Positions 1 to 9,635 of a stretch of DNA of 64,000 nt are shown in pieces. A program made the position numbers and the translations under genes. The stretch's first letter is position 1. Each line of letters starts with the position of its first letter. Location: the NCBI RefSeq assembly GCF_021864535.1, contig NZ_JAKJIC010000011.1, positions 1 through 64,000 of the forward strand, written 5' to 3'. The DNA comes from Oryzibacter oryziterrae (GTDB lineage: Bacteria > Pseudomonadota > Alphaproteobacteria > Rhizobiales > Pleomorphomonadaceae). The notes beneath the pieces were generated by a model. It saw only the letters and a list, made by a program, of their open reading frames with translations, ran no database searches and was not told where the DNA came from.

Positions 1-109
1 CGATCTTGTCGACCGCCTTGTCCATGCAGACCACATCGTGGCCGAAATCGGCAAAGCAGGTGCCCGACACAAGGCCAACATAGCCCGACCCAATCATCAC
101 GATCTTCAA
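1..109 (-). CDS. ugd: UDP-glucose 6-dehydrogenase, N-terminal fragment
   Basis: This enzyme oxidises UDP-glucose to UDP-glucuronate with two NAD+, supplying exopolysaccharide or capsule synthesis in the cytoplasm. Only about the first 36 codons are inside the window; the gene runs off the left edge. The N-terminus has the Rossmann motif GSGYVG at residues 7-12, followed by [12 protein letters not shown], which is typical of the family. TTG at 109 is taken as the start because it gives the usual [12 protein letters not shown] beginning; ATG at 97 would cut into the first beta strand. Another nucleotide-sugar dehydrogenase is possible on so short a piece. The NusG-like gene upstream on the same strand fits a polysaccharide locus. 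Confidence 0.85.
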   Translation of the reverse strand, partial: MKIVMIGSGYVGLVSGTCFADFGHDVVCMDKAVDKI

Positions 110-803
110 AGCCAATACTCCACAAACACTGCCGACCCAAGAAACACGCAATTGCGTCAAATCTGGTAACTGATGCCGCTCGTTAGGCGTTCTCTGCCAG
201 CGCTGCCTCACGGTAATTGCCCAGCTTGAACGCCTTGGCGGCGGAGCGCTCAACAGCGAGACCGAATGCTTTCAGCCTCACCCTGCATTTTCACTGGAGG
301 CTTTGCTGGCCGCCATCTCGCCCGTACTGGAACCGGTCGCATGGCTGCTTGTTCGCGGCAAATCGACACCCCAAGGAAGCAGGCTCTCGCCTGACTGAAG
401 CCGGCGTCTCAATGGGTAGAACCTGCGACCATAGGCATATGCAACAAGACTCCTCATCCAACCTCAGCTCGCGTGCCTGGGCACCAACCCAAACGGTCCT
501 TGCAACACGCCAAACAGGGAGAAACAAAGGACCGGCCACAGATCTCAGCCTCACCATTCGCCGCGAAACACGACCACTGCCTCGATTGACAGCAAAAAAG
601 GTCATCGTTGCCATCACCGCCATCAGGCCGAAGCAACGACCCAGCCCTCGATGTTCCGCCCCCTGCTCCATGCTACCGCACTCAGGGTGACTCTGGCACC
701 ACCCTGGAGGAAACATATTCAAGGATTACAATACATAACCGTAGACTCGAGTTATGTAGACCAGATGTTACAGAATTAAAACAAGCAAGACACATACCAC
801 TTT
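110..803. other. long gap with no convincing intact gene
   Basis: Frames here, including a 143-codon one starting at a TTG on the minus strand, show no recognisable family, no good ribosome binding site and cysteine/arginine-rich composition typical of shadow frames. The stretch holds the possible gene tail at 183-290 and, on the minus strand at 680-669, the 12-mer TGCGGTAGCATG, which resembles the enterobacterial ops pause element (GGCGGTAGCGTG). It is probably a long leader between the NusG-like gene and the polysaccharide genes. Confidence 0.4.
183..290 (-). pseudogene. possible 3' remnant of an unidentified gene
   Basis: A 35-codon frame ends with TAA at 183-185 and is closed upstream by TGA at 291-293, with no start codon of its own. 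Its translation has the charged, helical look of a genuine C-terminus (for example [18 protein letters not shown]). I do not recognise the parent protein and could not find its upstream part in another frame. It lies just upstream of ugd on the same strand. It may be a decayed gene tail or chance. Confidence 0.25.
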
Positions 804-1337
804 TCAGGCGACCATTGCCACCTGATCACGGCCTGTCGTTGTTCGAACGGCACCACCCATGACGCTCAACAGCAACTGAACGCGACTTTTCCCATCCAGC
901 CGCTCGATGACGCCAAGCTGCTCCGCCAGCGGACCAGACTTCAGGCGAACCGTCATGCCAGGCTGCAGCGGATCCACGAAGCGAAGAACTCCAGCCTCAT
1001 CGACCGAGTCCAGCAGTGTCTCAACAACACCAGACGGCACCGGTTGAGGCACGCTATCGGCGGTGATGAGCGACTTCACGCCCAAAGTGCCATTGATCGA
1101 ACGCCACCGCACGGCCGCCGGATCCATGGAAATAAAGACGTAACCGCGAAACACAGGGACCTTGCACCGAACTTCCTTCCGCGAATGGCGACGAACCACC
1201 CATTCCATCGGGCAAAAGGCATTGAAACTCTGCCGCGCAAGATGCTCGACCGCCAATGCCTCCCTATTGGGCAGCGTGACCGCAACATACCAGCGCTCGC
1301 GCGCTACCGGCGAAACCAGAGGCGAAAGAAGTTCCAT
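804..1337 (-). CDS. NusG/RfaH-like transcription antitermination protein
   Basis: A 177-residue protein of the NusG superfamily, the size of specialised paralogues such as RfaH. An NGN domain (about residues 15-105) binds RNA polymerase and contains the typical PVFRGYVFI segment at 61-69. A KOW-containing C-terminal domain follows at about 124-160 (PGMTVRLKSGPLAEQLG). ATG at 1337 is preferred over the adjacent TTG because the AAAGGTAGG box lies just upstream. Housekeeping NusG genes sit beside secE and rplK, whereas this one precedes ugd. It therefore probably promotes elongation through the long polysaccharide operon to its left; that role is inferred from context. Confidence 0.85.
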   Translation of the reverse strand: MELLSPLVSPVARERWYVAVTLPNREALAVEHLARQSFNAFCPMEWVVRRHSRKEVRCKVPVFRGYVFISMDPAAVRWRSINGTLGVKSLITADSVPQPVPSGVVETLLDSVDEAGVLRFVDPLQPGMTVRLKSGPLAEQLGVIERLDGKSRVQLLLSVMGGAVRTTTGRDQVAMVA

Positions 1338-2118
1338 CAACCTACCTTTGCGCTATCACGAACCGACTACCAAAGTTCAAACCAGACATAAGCGGCATCA
1401 AAGTCCGTATTCCGAAAACACTAGAGCGACTGTTTCTGCCACAAAGCCCACCGAGTGATGACCAACCTCGCGCGTGCAAACTTCAAGGCCCGACGCCCCT
1501 CCCGCACACAACCACGGCCAGCAAGGTTGCTTTGGGCGTGCCCTTCACAAATCACCCAAAAACCAAAGCGCGCAGCTATTGCAACGCACCATATTCAAGA
1601 GCCTCAGCCTCACGTCCCACTATGGCTGTCGCGAAACCCGCACGAATGAGCCGGCAGTTTCCCACTCGAAAACCCCTCAATCTATCGACAAATGCACCGT
1701 ACACATCAAGAATTATCCACCATCACCACAAATGCGTTTTAAATCATAACATCCACGAAAACCAACATCTCACCTCAAAACCGGTCAATACCATACAATC
1801 ACACTACGCAAGATAGAAACAATAACATATCGCCACCCAAAACATACACTTAAAAACCGAAATTTGCCGTCGCCCATTTGATGGCATTACGAGCGGATTC
1901 ATTTCAAGTCAATTTAGGAACTCGTGGTTAATTTACATGACTCCTTCGGCACGCACCGATCTGTCATCACCTGCTTGGGTTACGGGATGGCACCGGAATG
2001 CATGCTGCATTGCACGCACGTCAGACTTTCGCAGGGAAAGTCAGCTGCCTACGCTGATTGTTTACGCCCCTTGCGCCATTCTCTGGTGCTGCGATTCCAA
2101 CACCAACAAGGCCGCATC
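1338..2118. other. AT-richer intergenic region between divergent genes
   Basis: No open frame here shows a recognisable family. From about 1690 to 1930 the base composition is much lower in GC than the surroundings. The NusG-like gene (minus) and the DUF2161 gene (plus) diverge from this region, so it should hold both promoters and probably a long leader for the polysaccharide operon. I see no clear paired promoter boxes that I would commit to. Confidence 0.5.
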
Positions 2119-2874
2119 ATGGAAACCGATCTCTATCTGCCGGTGAAGCGACACCTTGAGAGTCTTGGCCTTGAAGTGAAGGGCGAGGTGCGGGGGTGCG
2201 ATCTGGTGGGGCTCAGCGGCGAGACGCCGGAACTGGTGGTGATCGGCGAGATGAAATGCAGCTTCACGCTGGAACTCGTCCTGCAGGCCGTCGAGCGGAC
2301 GGCGGCGTGTGACGAGGTCTGGCTTGCGGTTGCGGCCTCCAAGCGGGGGCGCGGGCGGGAGGGCGATCCACGGGTGAAGAAGCTCTGCCGCTTTCTCGGC
2401 TTCGGCCTTCTGGCGGTGACGGCTATGGGGCGCGTCGAGGTAATCGTGGAGCCGGAGCCGTGGAAGCCGCGACGGGATGGACGGCGGCGCTCTCGCATTG
2501 TCGAGGAGTTTCGCCGCCGCAAGGGGGACACCGTTGTCGGCGGTTCGACGCGTCGACCGCAAATGACGGCCTATCGTCAGCAGGCGCTGCTGATCGCCCA
2601 GGCACTTGCCCCTGCCCCGCTACGGCCGCGTGACCTCAAGGCCGCGGCGCCAGATGCGGCGAATATCCTGCAAGGCAATGTCTACAACTGGTTCGAGCGA
2701 ATAGAACGCGGCGTCTATGGACTGACGGACGCCGGTAGAGCTGCGCTAGTGACATGGGCTGACCATTTGCAGCCAGCTACAGAGAGCATTGACGCAGCAT
2801 CTTGGTGCGGCGTTGGCGGCAGCCGGTTCGCGCAGGACCAACGGACAGGCCGAGCGACCAAAAATCGGGGATAG
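2119..2874 (+). CDS. DUF2161 protein, PD-(D/E)XK nuclease-like
   Basis: A 251-residue protein matching the alphaproteobacterial DUF2161 family (often annotated as putative phosphodiesterase). The N-terminal half has a PD-(D/E)XK-like core: D28 in GCDLVG and E44-x-K46 in VIGEMK, the usual metal-binding and catalytic positions of restriction-nuclease-like folds. The C-terminal 80 residues look like a winged-helix module (AYRQQALLIAQAL through YGLTDAGRAAL). The frame is open further upstream, but ATG at 2119 begins the conserved METDLYLPVKRHLE sequence. Substrate and role are unknown. No methylase or other restriction partner lies nearby. Confidence 0.75.
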   Translation: METDLYLPVKRHLESLGLEVKGEVRGCDLVGLSGETPELVVIGEMKCSFTLELVLQAVERTAACDEVWLAVAASKRGRGREGDPRVKKLCRFLGFGLLAVTAMGRVEVIVEPEPWKPRRDGRRRSRIVEEFRRRKGDTVVGGSTRRPQMTAYRQQALLIAQALAPAPLRPRDLKAAAPDAANILQGNVYNWFERIERGVYGLTDAGRAALVTWADHLQPATESIDAASWCGVGGSRFAQDQRTGRATKNRG

Positions 2875-3087
2875 ATCATTGAAATGTCGTGAAATTTTCA
2901 CGCATTTCACTATGCTGCAACGAGGATTGGGTCCTGGTATCGGTTGGTCGCCGGCAAGACGGACGTTGTTCTGCATCGCAGGCATGTGACCGGCATGAAA
3001 ACCTTTTGGTGCCAACCACGGCATAGGCACCCTGCCCCATCGATCCGCCCCATGTTTCAGCCCTCGTCGGCCAGAAGGAGACTTCCC

Positions 3088-3882
3088 GTGACGCTTACCC
3101 TTTCCATCGAGGCCGCCAGCGGCGACATCCGTTCCCAGTCGCGGCCCGGTGACGAGACTTTTCTCGTGCATCATCCCGAGTATGAGCCGGGCGATGTGAT
3201 CGTGCTGACGACGGACCGCGCCAATGCCTTCATCGTGGTGCAGCTCGACGACGCCATGGCGCCTGCCCTGGTCTATTGCACCGGTGGGCGGATCACCCAG
3301 CCGGTACCGTTCGAACTGCAGCGCCAGCCCTATTCGCTGCGCGCCTTCACCGGCGCACGCCACCGGCTGCACGCGCGCTATGCGCGACCCGAGGAGATCA
3401 ACGCCCGACGCAATCTCTGCCTCAATCCCTATGACCACGGCGGCAACGAGACCTCCTTCCCGCATGCGACGGCCAACGTGATCACCCGCGGCGAAGCGCA
3501 GTTCGCGGCCCGCAATGCCATCGACGGCGAGAAGGCCAACGATCACCACGGCCTGTGGCCCTATACCAGCTGGGGCATCAACCGTGATCCCGCCGCGGCG
3601 CTGACCGTGCACCTGGGCCTGCCCGCCATGATCGACGAGGTGGTGATCTATCTGCGCGCCGACTTCCCGCATGACGCCTGGTGGACGGCTGGAACCGTTA
3701 GCTTTTCAGATGGTTCGAGCGAGGCCTTCACCTTCGAGAAGACCGGAGCGGCGCAGAGCTTTGCCATTGCGCCCCGCACGATCACCTGGGCGCGCATCGA
3801 TCAGCTGATCAAGGCGGAGGATCCGTCGCCTTTCCCGGCCCTGACGCAGATCGAGCTCTGGGGCAAGATCGCCGGCGCCTGA
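3088..3882 (+). CDS. probable carbohydrate-binding protein beside uronate genes
   Basis: A 264-residue protein without signal peptide or membrane segment. The N-terminal half is beta-rich. The C-terminal half (about 110-264) resembles a discoidin/galactose-binding beta-sandwich, with an ARNAIDGEKAND segment like those in F5/8-type domains. The GTG at 3088 is chosen because AAGGAG at 3075-3080 lies seven bases upstream; in-frame ATG codons further upstream lack such a site. It converges on kduD, so a role in handling uronate-containing sugars is inferred from context. I cannot name a reaction. Confidence 0.6.
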   Translation: MTLTLSIEAASGDIRSQSRPGDETFLVHHPEYEPGDVIVLTTDRANAFIVVQLDDAMAPALVYCTGGRITQPVPFELQRQPYSLRAFTGARHRLHARYARPEEINARRNLCLNPYDHGGNETSFPHATANVITRGEAQFAARNAIDGEKANDHHGLWPYTSWGINRDPAAALTVHLGLPAMIDEVVIYLRADFPHDAWWTAGTVSFSDGSSEAFTFEKTGAAQSFAIAPRTITWARIDQLIKAEDPSPFPALTQIELWGKIAGA

Positions 3883-3884
3883 TG

Positions 3885-3919
3885 AAAAAGGGCGCCGCTT
3901 CCAATCGGAAGGCGGCGCC
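3885..3919 (-). terminator. rho-independent terminator of the kdgK-kduI-kduD operon
   Basis: On the minus strand a GC-rich stem (arms 3912-3919 and 3891-3898, inner pairs 3907-3910 with 3899-3902) is followed by five T residues. It lies immediately after the stop of the convergent plus-strand gene. Confidence 0.8.
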
Positions 3920-3983
3920 AGTCATCGCAGGCTTGAAACAAGGTGAGGCGGCGGCCAACAGCCGGTCGCCACCTCCGGTCAGG

Positions 3984-4769
<786 letters not shown>

Positions 4770-4795
4770 GGTGTTTTCCTCCTGGCGGTGGTCTG

Positions 4796-5638
4796 TCAGC
4801 GCAGATCGCTGATCTTGATGTGGTCCATGTCGTCGAAGGTCTGGTTCTCGCCGCCCATGGCCCAGATGAAGGTGTAGGCGGAGGTGCCGCAGCCGGCGTG
4901 GATCGACCAGGACGGCGAGATCACCGCCTCGCCATTCTGGACGACGATGTGACGGGTTTCCTGGGCTTCACCCATCATGTGGAACACGGCCTGCCCCTCG
5001 GGAATGCCGAAATAGGTGTAGATCTCCATGCGGCGCTCGTGGGTGTGGGCGGGCATGGTGTTCCAGACGTTGCCCGGATCGAGCTCGGTGAGGCCCATGG
5101 AGAGCTGGCAAGTCTCCAGCACGTCCGGATGGATGAACTGGTTGATGACGCGCTTGTTGGCGGTCTCGTTGGCGCCGAGCGGCTTCTTCTTGGCGTCGTC
5201 GATGGACAGGAAGGTGGTCTTGCAGGCCTTATGGGCCGGTGCGGAGACCATGTAGAATTTGGCCGGATTGGCCTTGTCGGCGCTACGGAAAGTGACGGCG
5301 CGGGTGCCCTTGGTGATGTAGAGGCAGTCCTTGAAGCCGAGATCGTAGGTGACGCCGTCAGCCTCGATCGAACCGGCCCCGCCGATGTTGAAGATGCCGA
5401 TCTCGCGGCGCTCCAGGATGTAGCCGGTGCCGAAGGACTTCATGCTGTCGATGCCCTTGTCGAGGGGGACCGCATCGTTGACCGGCATGCAGCCGAAGGT
5501 GACCATTCGGTCGACGTGGCTGTAGACGGCGCGGATCTCGTCGGAGACGTAAAGGCCGGAGATCAGGAACTCCTGGCGGATTTCCTCGGTGGTGTAGCGC
5601 TTGAAATCTCGCTGATTGCAGGAATAGCGGATGTCCAT
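4796..5638 (-). CDS. kduI: 5-dehydro-4-deoxy-D-glucuronate isomerase
   Basis: This cupin-fold isomerase converts 5-keto-4-deoxyuronate to 2,5-diketo-3-deoxygluconate, the step before KduD. The 280-residue length equals the family norm. The zinc ligands known from E. coli KduI are all present: H198, H200 and E205 in AHTHERRME, and H247 in WSIHAGCG. The start at 5638 gives the standard MDIRYSCNQRDF beginning. The open frame extends 82 codons further, but that part overlaps the end region of kdgK and has no family resemblance. Confidence 0.96.
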   Translation of the reverse strand: MDIRYSCNQRDFKRYTTEEIRQEFLISGLYVSDEIRAVYSHVDRMVTFGCMPVNDAVPLDKGIDSMKSFGTGYILERREIGIFNIGGAGSIEADGVTYDLGFKDCLYITKGTRAVTFRSADKANPAKFYMVSAPAHKACKTTFLSIDDAKKKPLGANETANKRVINQFIHPDVLETCQLSMGLTELDPGNVWNTMPAHTHERRMEIYTYFGIPEGQAVFHMMGEAQETRHIVVQNGEAVISPSWSIHAGCGTSAYTFIWAMGGENQTFDDMDHIKISDLR

Positions 5639-5681
5639 CAGAGATATCCTCGAGGTTTGAGCGTGAAGCGGAGTTGGTGTT

Positions 5682-6659
5682 TCAGAGGCTGGGCCGGCGC
5701 CTGGCATTTTCTGCGGCAAAGACATCCGGCAGGACGCCTGCGGGAATGATGGCTCCGCGGTGTTGCACGACCGTGCCGGCGACCGCATGGGCGCGGCGCG
5801 CCGCCTCTTGCGGGTCGAGCCCGAAGCGGCGGGCGAGCAGATAGCCGGCCGAGAAGCTGTCGCCGGCAGCGGTGGTATCGACAACCTTGGGAACCGGCGT
5901 TGGCGCGATGGTGGCGACGTTACCGCCAGCGATCACCGTACAGGGATCGCCGCCGGCCTTGATCACCACCTCAAGCCCGGGATGGGCGGCAAAATAGGCG
6001 ACACCGGCCTCCGGGGTGGTCGGCTCGCCGAAGACTTCGAGCTCCTCGATGGTGATGAGGACGCGCGTGGCAAAACCGAGCACGCGCTCATAGACCTTGC
6101 GCGTGCTGGCAACGCTGTCCCAGAGCACGGGGCGCCAGTTGCAGTCGAAGTCGATCTCGACGCCCTGCCCGGCCAGCTCAGCGAGGCGGGCGAGCAGGCG
6201 TTCGCGGCCGGCGGGCTTCAGGATGGCAAGGCTGATGCCCGAGAGATAGATGAGGTCATAGCCGCCGAGCGCTTCGAGCAAGGCGTCGGAGCCTTCGGCC
6301 TCGAAACAGTCGCGGGCAGCAGCTTCGCCGCGCCAGTAGAAGAAACGGCGTTCGCCCTTGTCGTCGAGCTTGATGAAGTAGAGGCCGGGGCGGCGCCCCT
6401 TGAGCCGCAACGCCTTGCCGTCACCCACGCCCTGCGCCCGCCAGAAGGCGGCCATGTCGGCGCTGAAGGGATCGTCGCCGATGGCCGAGATATAATCGAC
6501 TTGCGTGGAGGTGCCGGCCGTCAGGCGTGCCATATAGGCGGCGGTGTTGAAGGTGTCGCCGCCGAAGGTTGATGAAATGGAGCCAGTCGCGGCTTCCTGC
6601 AATTCGACCATGCACTCGCCGATCGCGGCGATCCGCAGGGGCTCAACCTTCTCCGACAT
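5682..6659 (-). CDS. kdgK: 2-dehydro-3-deoxygluconokinase (PfkB family)
   Basis: A ribokinase/PfkB-family kinase of 325 residues that phosphorylates 2-keto-3-deoxygluconate to KDPG, which then enters the Entner-Doudoroff aldolase step. The N-terminus reads RIAAIGECMVEL. The signature with the catalytic aspartate is DTTAAGDSFSAGYL near residue 270. ATG at 6659 has a GGGAGGAAGG box just upstream, whereas the longer frame start has none. It is the first gene of the uronate operon and lies divergent from a GntR regulator. A KDPG aldolase gene is not in the window. Confidence 0.92.
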   Translation of the reverse strand: MSEKVEPLRIAAIGECMVELQEAATGSISSTFGGDTFNTAAYMARLTAGTSTQVDYISAIGDDPFSADMAAFWRAQGVGDGKALRLKGRRPGLYFIKLDDKGERRFFYWRGEAAARDCFEAEGSDALLEALGGYDLIYLSGISLAILKPAGRERLLARLAELAGQGVEIDFDCNWRPVLWDSVASTRKVYERVLGFATRVLITIEELEVFGEPTTPEAGVAYFAAHPGLEVVIKAGGDPCTVIAGGNVATIAPTPVPKVVDTTAAGDSFSAGYLLARRFGLDPQEAARRAHAVAGTVVQHRGAIIPAGVLPDVFAAENARRRPSL

Positions 6660-7150
6660 CAGCCTTCCTCCCGGCCATCGCTCTGGCGAGTTCGGCTCTG
6701 CCGTGGACGCTGGCAGGCGATGCTCACCGATGATGCCGGGCAATTTCTGCCAACCGGGGCACAATGTCAACTTGGGCACAAGCCATCCAGAGATACTGAT
6801 TGCACGTAATTTTTGACAACCACCAAATTATAATTTCACATTTTGAAAATCAAATCCACGTTTCCAGACTTTTCAATAGCTTTATTTCATGTTTATTCTT
6901 CTGGTATATAAGATATATGTGATATATAATTTTATTTGCGCATATTCCTCATATCTGCTCGATCCACAATCATCAAAGACGTGCGACAGCATTATTCACC
7001 CCGATCCGAAACCAGCATTTCTCCTTTCGACATCTGGATATCCATGAGTTTCGACAAAGCCCCGTCGTGCCCCAGGGACAGGAGGCCGGTTCCCTGCCCT
7101 CGACGGCTGATATATATCTGCCGCGATTGCACACCCGGAGACATGCGGCA
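6660..7150. promoter_or_regulatory. divergent kdgK/gntR control region
   Basis: A 490-base region that becomes very AT-rich between about 6790 and 6960, with overlapping ATAT-type half sites around 6903-6930 (GTATATAAGATATATGTGAT). This is where the uronate operon promoter and the operator for the GntR regulator are expected. No single perfect palindrome stands out, so the exact operator is not assigned. Confidence 0.45.
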
Positions 7151-7915
7151 ATGCCGATCTGGAGTTCGAACGACCGTCGCCTTTCGCCTGCCACCGGCCT
7201 TGCCTCAGGGCATACCGCTGCGCAGGCTGTGCACCAGCGGCTTCGGGACGAGATCGTTTCCCTGAAACGCCGGCCTGGTGACGTGGTGTTCGAAAAGGAG
7301 ATCGCCGCCAATGCAGGCATCAGCCGCACGCCGGTTCGGGAAGCCCTGCTGAGACTCGCCGACGAGAACCTGGTCGAGATCGTGCCCAAGTCGGGCACCA
7401 TCGTTTCACGCATCCCCGTTTCAAGCCTGCCTGAGATCATTGTCGCCCGGACGGCGCTGGAGCGCGTGACGGTTCGGGCGGCGGCAGAACGGGCGCGCAA
7501 CAGCGACGTTGTCGGCCTCAGGGCCATCATCGAGCGGCAGCGCGAGGCGATTGCGGCGGTGGATCACGATGCCTTTCATGGCCATGACGAAGAGCTGCAC
7601 CGGGCCATTGCGGCGGTATCCGGCTATCCGGGGCTCTGGACCATGATCCAGCAGATCAAGGTACAGCTCGACCGCTATCGCCGCCTGACCCTGCCGCAGC
7701 CGCACCGGATGGAGCGAGCCATTGCCGAGCACGAGACGATCATCGACGCCATAGGCGCTCGGGACGGAGACAGGGCAGAATCCGCAATCGTGCGCCACTT
7801 CAAGGGCTTGTCACTAAGCCTTGAAGCGATCCGCGGACTCAATCCGGACTATTTCGATGGCGATATCGGCGAGCTCGCCGATACGCTGGGGCACGCCGAT
7901 CCGGACCAGACCTGA
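7151..7915 (+). CDS. GntR/FadR-family transcriptional regulator (likely of uronate genes)
   Basis: A 254-residue repressor-type regulator. The N-terminal winged helix-turn-helix covers about residues 20-85 (recognition region NAGISRTPVREALLRL). The C-terminal all-helical FCD ligand-binding domain covers about 95-225, with D, H and H residues that usually coordinate a metal. It is transcribed away from kdgK-kduI-kduD, so it is probably the local uronate-responsive regulator (inference). ATG at 7151 is used; the frame opens 28 codons earlier, and the true start is uncertain because no strong ribosome binding site is seen. Confidence 0.85.
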   Translation: MPIWSSNDRRLSPATGLASGHTAAQAVHQRLRDEIVSLKRRPGDVVFEKEIAANAGISRTPVREALLRLADENLVEIVPKSGTIVSRIPVSSLPEIIVARTALERVTVRAAAERARNSDVVGLRAIIERQREAIAAVDHDAFHGHDEELHRAIAAVSGYPGLWTMIQQIKVQLDRYRRLTLPQPHRMERAIAEHETIIDAIGARDGDRAESAIVRHFKGLSLSLEAIRGLNPDYFDGDIGELADTLGHADPDQT

Positions 7916-8121
7916 ACGTTGTGGCTGCCCTCAATATCTGGAACTTGAAGACACAAGGTGCACGTTCGAAAGCAAATCTCTGCCTGCAAATGCTTTTGAT
8001 TATCAGATGCATATATTAAGTGCGCATCTCGTCATTATTTTGTACAAAGCTCCAATTGACTTGCATCCGAATACGCAATAGTCCGAGGCCCTACATAGAT
8101 ATTCGCCCCGGAGGATCAGGC

Positions 8122-9009
8122 ATGAGCAAGACAATACAGCTTGCGATCGGCAGTTTGATTGTCGGCATCGCTGTTCTGGGCCTGAAGGCTCTTGCTTATT
8201 GGATCACCGGCTCGGTGGCGCTGATGTCGGACGCGCTGGAAAGCACCGTCAACGTGGCCACGGCCGTTGTGGCGCTGATCGCCATTCGCGTAGCGGCGAT
8301 GCCGGCGGACGCCAACCATCCCTATGGCCATCACAAGGCGGAGTTCTTCTCGGCGGTGCTGGAAGGGGCGATGATCATCCTGGCGGCCGTGCTGATCATG
8401 ATCGAGGCCTACAAGGGATTCATGGCGCCGCGTCAACTGGATGCGCCACTTGAGGGCCTGCTGGTGAACGGCGGGGCGACGGCAATCAACGGCATCTGGT
8501 GCTTCATCCTGATCACCCAGGGACGGCGACACAAATCGCCGGCACTGGTGGCCGACGGGCATCACCTGTTGTCCGACGTGGTGTCATCGGGCGGGGTGGC
8601 CTTTGGCGTGTTGCTGGCGGTGGTGACGGGGTGGTTCGTGCTTGATCCGCTGCTGGCCGGACTGGTGGCGCTGAACATCCTGTGGTCGGGATGGAAGGTC
8701 GTGAAGTCGTCGCTCAGCGGACTGCTGGACGAGGCGGTTTCGGATGATGTTTTGGCGAAAATCCGGGAGATTTTGTCGAACGGAGCCGAGGGCGCTCTGG
8801 AGATTCACGAGCTGAAGACTCGGCATGCAGGCAAGATGACCTTCGTGGAATTTCATCTGGTGGTGCCGGGAACGATCTCGGTGACCGAGGCGCATGCCAT
8901 TTGCGATCGGCTGGAGCAAGCGCTCAAGGAAGAACTGGCCGATGTGGTGACCACCATCCACATCGAGCCGGACAATCACGCACAGCATCGGGGCGTGCTG
9001 ATTGTGTGA
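8122..9009 (+). CDS. cation diffusion facilitator family transporter
   Basis: A 295-residue inner-membrane divalent-cation/proton antiporter. Six hydrophobic segments fill residues 5-195, followed by a cytoplasmic ferredoxin-like domain (about 205-290). Metal-site residues typical of the family are visible: D37 in ALMSDALES on helix 2, and H148-x3-D152 in ADGHHLLSD on helix 5. The loop motif HPYGHHKAE lies at 66-74. A GGAGG box precedes the ATG at 8122. The metal (zinc, iron, manganese or cobalt) cannot be decided from sequence alone. Confidence 0.9.
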   Translation: MSKTIQLAIGSLIVGIAVLGLKALAYWITGSVALMSDALESTVNVATAVVALIAIRVAAMPADANHPYGHHKAEFFSAVLEGAMIILAAVLIMIEAYKGFMAPRQLDAPLEGLLVNGGATAINGIWCFILITQGRRHKSPALVADGHHLLSDVVSSGGVAFGVLLAVVTGWFVLDPLLAGLVALNILWSGWKVVKSSLSGLLDEAVSDDVLAKIREILSNGAEGALEIHELKTRHAGKMTFVEFHLVVPGTISVTEAHAICDRLEQALKEELADVVTTIHIEPDNHAQHRGVLIV

Positions 9010-9040
9010 GGGGATGCCCCTCCCCTACCCCTGCATCCAC

Positions 9041-9538
9041 TCACTTTTCTCCAACGCCTTCAAAGACTTGGAGATAGCGGCGCAACAAGGATCCCAGTGC
9101 TTCCCGGTCCTCGGGAGCGAGGTTGTCGAGGAGCTTGTGCTGGGTCGCCACGTGGGTGGTGACCGCTTCGTCGACCCGGGCAAGGCCGGCGTCGGTGAGG
9201 CGGACGAGGATGCTGCGACCGTCGCGTTCGTTGATTTCGCGGACGACGAAGCCCTGCTTTTCGAGCTGATCGACGCGATTGGTGAGCGTTCCGGACGTGA
9301 TCATCAGCGTTCCCAGAATGTCGCCGATTGGTAACCGAAACGGTGATCCGGAACGGCGCAATGTCGCCATTACGTCAAAACTGGAAGGCGACAATTGGTG
9401 GCGGGCCAGGTTGGCCTCGATCTCGCCGCGCAGGTGCACCATGAGGCGCGAGAGGCGACCGAAGAGACCCATGGGGCCGACGTCGAGGTCGGGCCGTTCG
9501 CGATGCCATTGCTCCAATATGCGGTCGACGTGATCCAT
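9041..9538 (-). CDS. MarR-family transcriptional regulator
   Basis: A 165-residue winged-helix regulator with the MarR-type dimerisation helices and DNA-binding core (MITSGTLTNRVDQLEKQGFV, then a wing with NERDGRS at about 110-125). An AGGAG box precedes ATG 9538. It is divergent from the EamA exporter gene, and the 97 bases between them carry two copies of a perfect 16-base palindrome. It therefore almost certainly represses the exporter and itself. The ligand is unknown. Confidence 0.92.
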   Translation of the reverse strand: MDHVDRILEQWHRERPDLDVGPMGLFGRLSRLMVHLRGEIEANLARHQLSPSSFDVMATLRRSGSPFRLPIGDILGTLMITSGTLTNRVDQLEKQGFVVREINERDGRSILVRLTDAGLARVDEAVTTHVATQHKLLDNLAPEDREALGSLLRRYLQVFEGVGEK

Positions 9539-9580
9539 GTAAGGCTCCTGCTGCACCCTGCCCCGGACGCAGCGCAATTT

Positions 9581-9624
9581 ATCTTGACGTCAAGATTTTC
9601 CTGTTTATCTTGACGTCAAGATAA
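9581..9624. promoter_or_regulatory. twin palindromic MarR operators overlapping the EamA promoter
   Basis: The self-complementary 16-mer ATCTTGACGTCAAGAT occurs at 9581-9596 and again at 9607-9622, centres 26 bases apart. The second copy extends to a perfect 20-base palindrome (9605-9624). A plausible plus-strand promoter is embedded in them: TTGACG (9584-9589), a 16-base spacer, then TATCTT (9606-9611). Bound repressor would therefore block both boxes. Confidence 0.85.
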
Positions 9625-9635
9625 CTGGAGGCGCG

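Noticed and set aside
291-722. A 143-codon minus-strand frame upstream of ugd
   Set aside because: It starts only at a TTG, has no ribosome binding site, matches no family I recognise, and has cysteine/tryptophan/arginine-heavy composition.
1988-2003. Sigma-54-like promoter (TGGCAC followed by ATGC)
   Set aside because: Only one base short of consensus, but GC/AT context is weak and no activator site is seen; chance is likely.
1338-2118. Possible insertion-sequence remnant in the AT-rich region
   Set aside because: No terminal inverted repeats, no transposase-like translation in any frame, and no target duplication visible.
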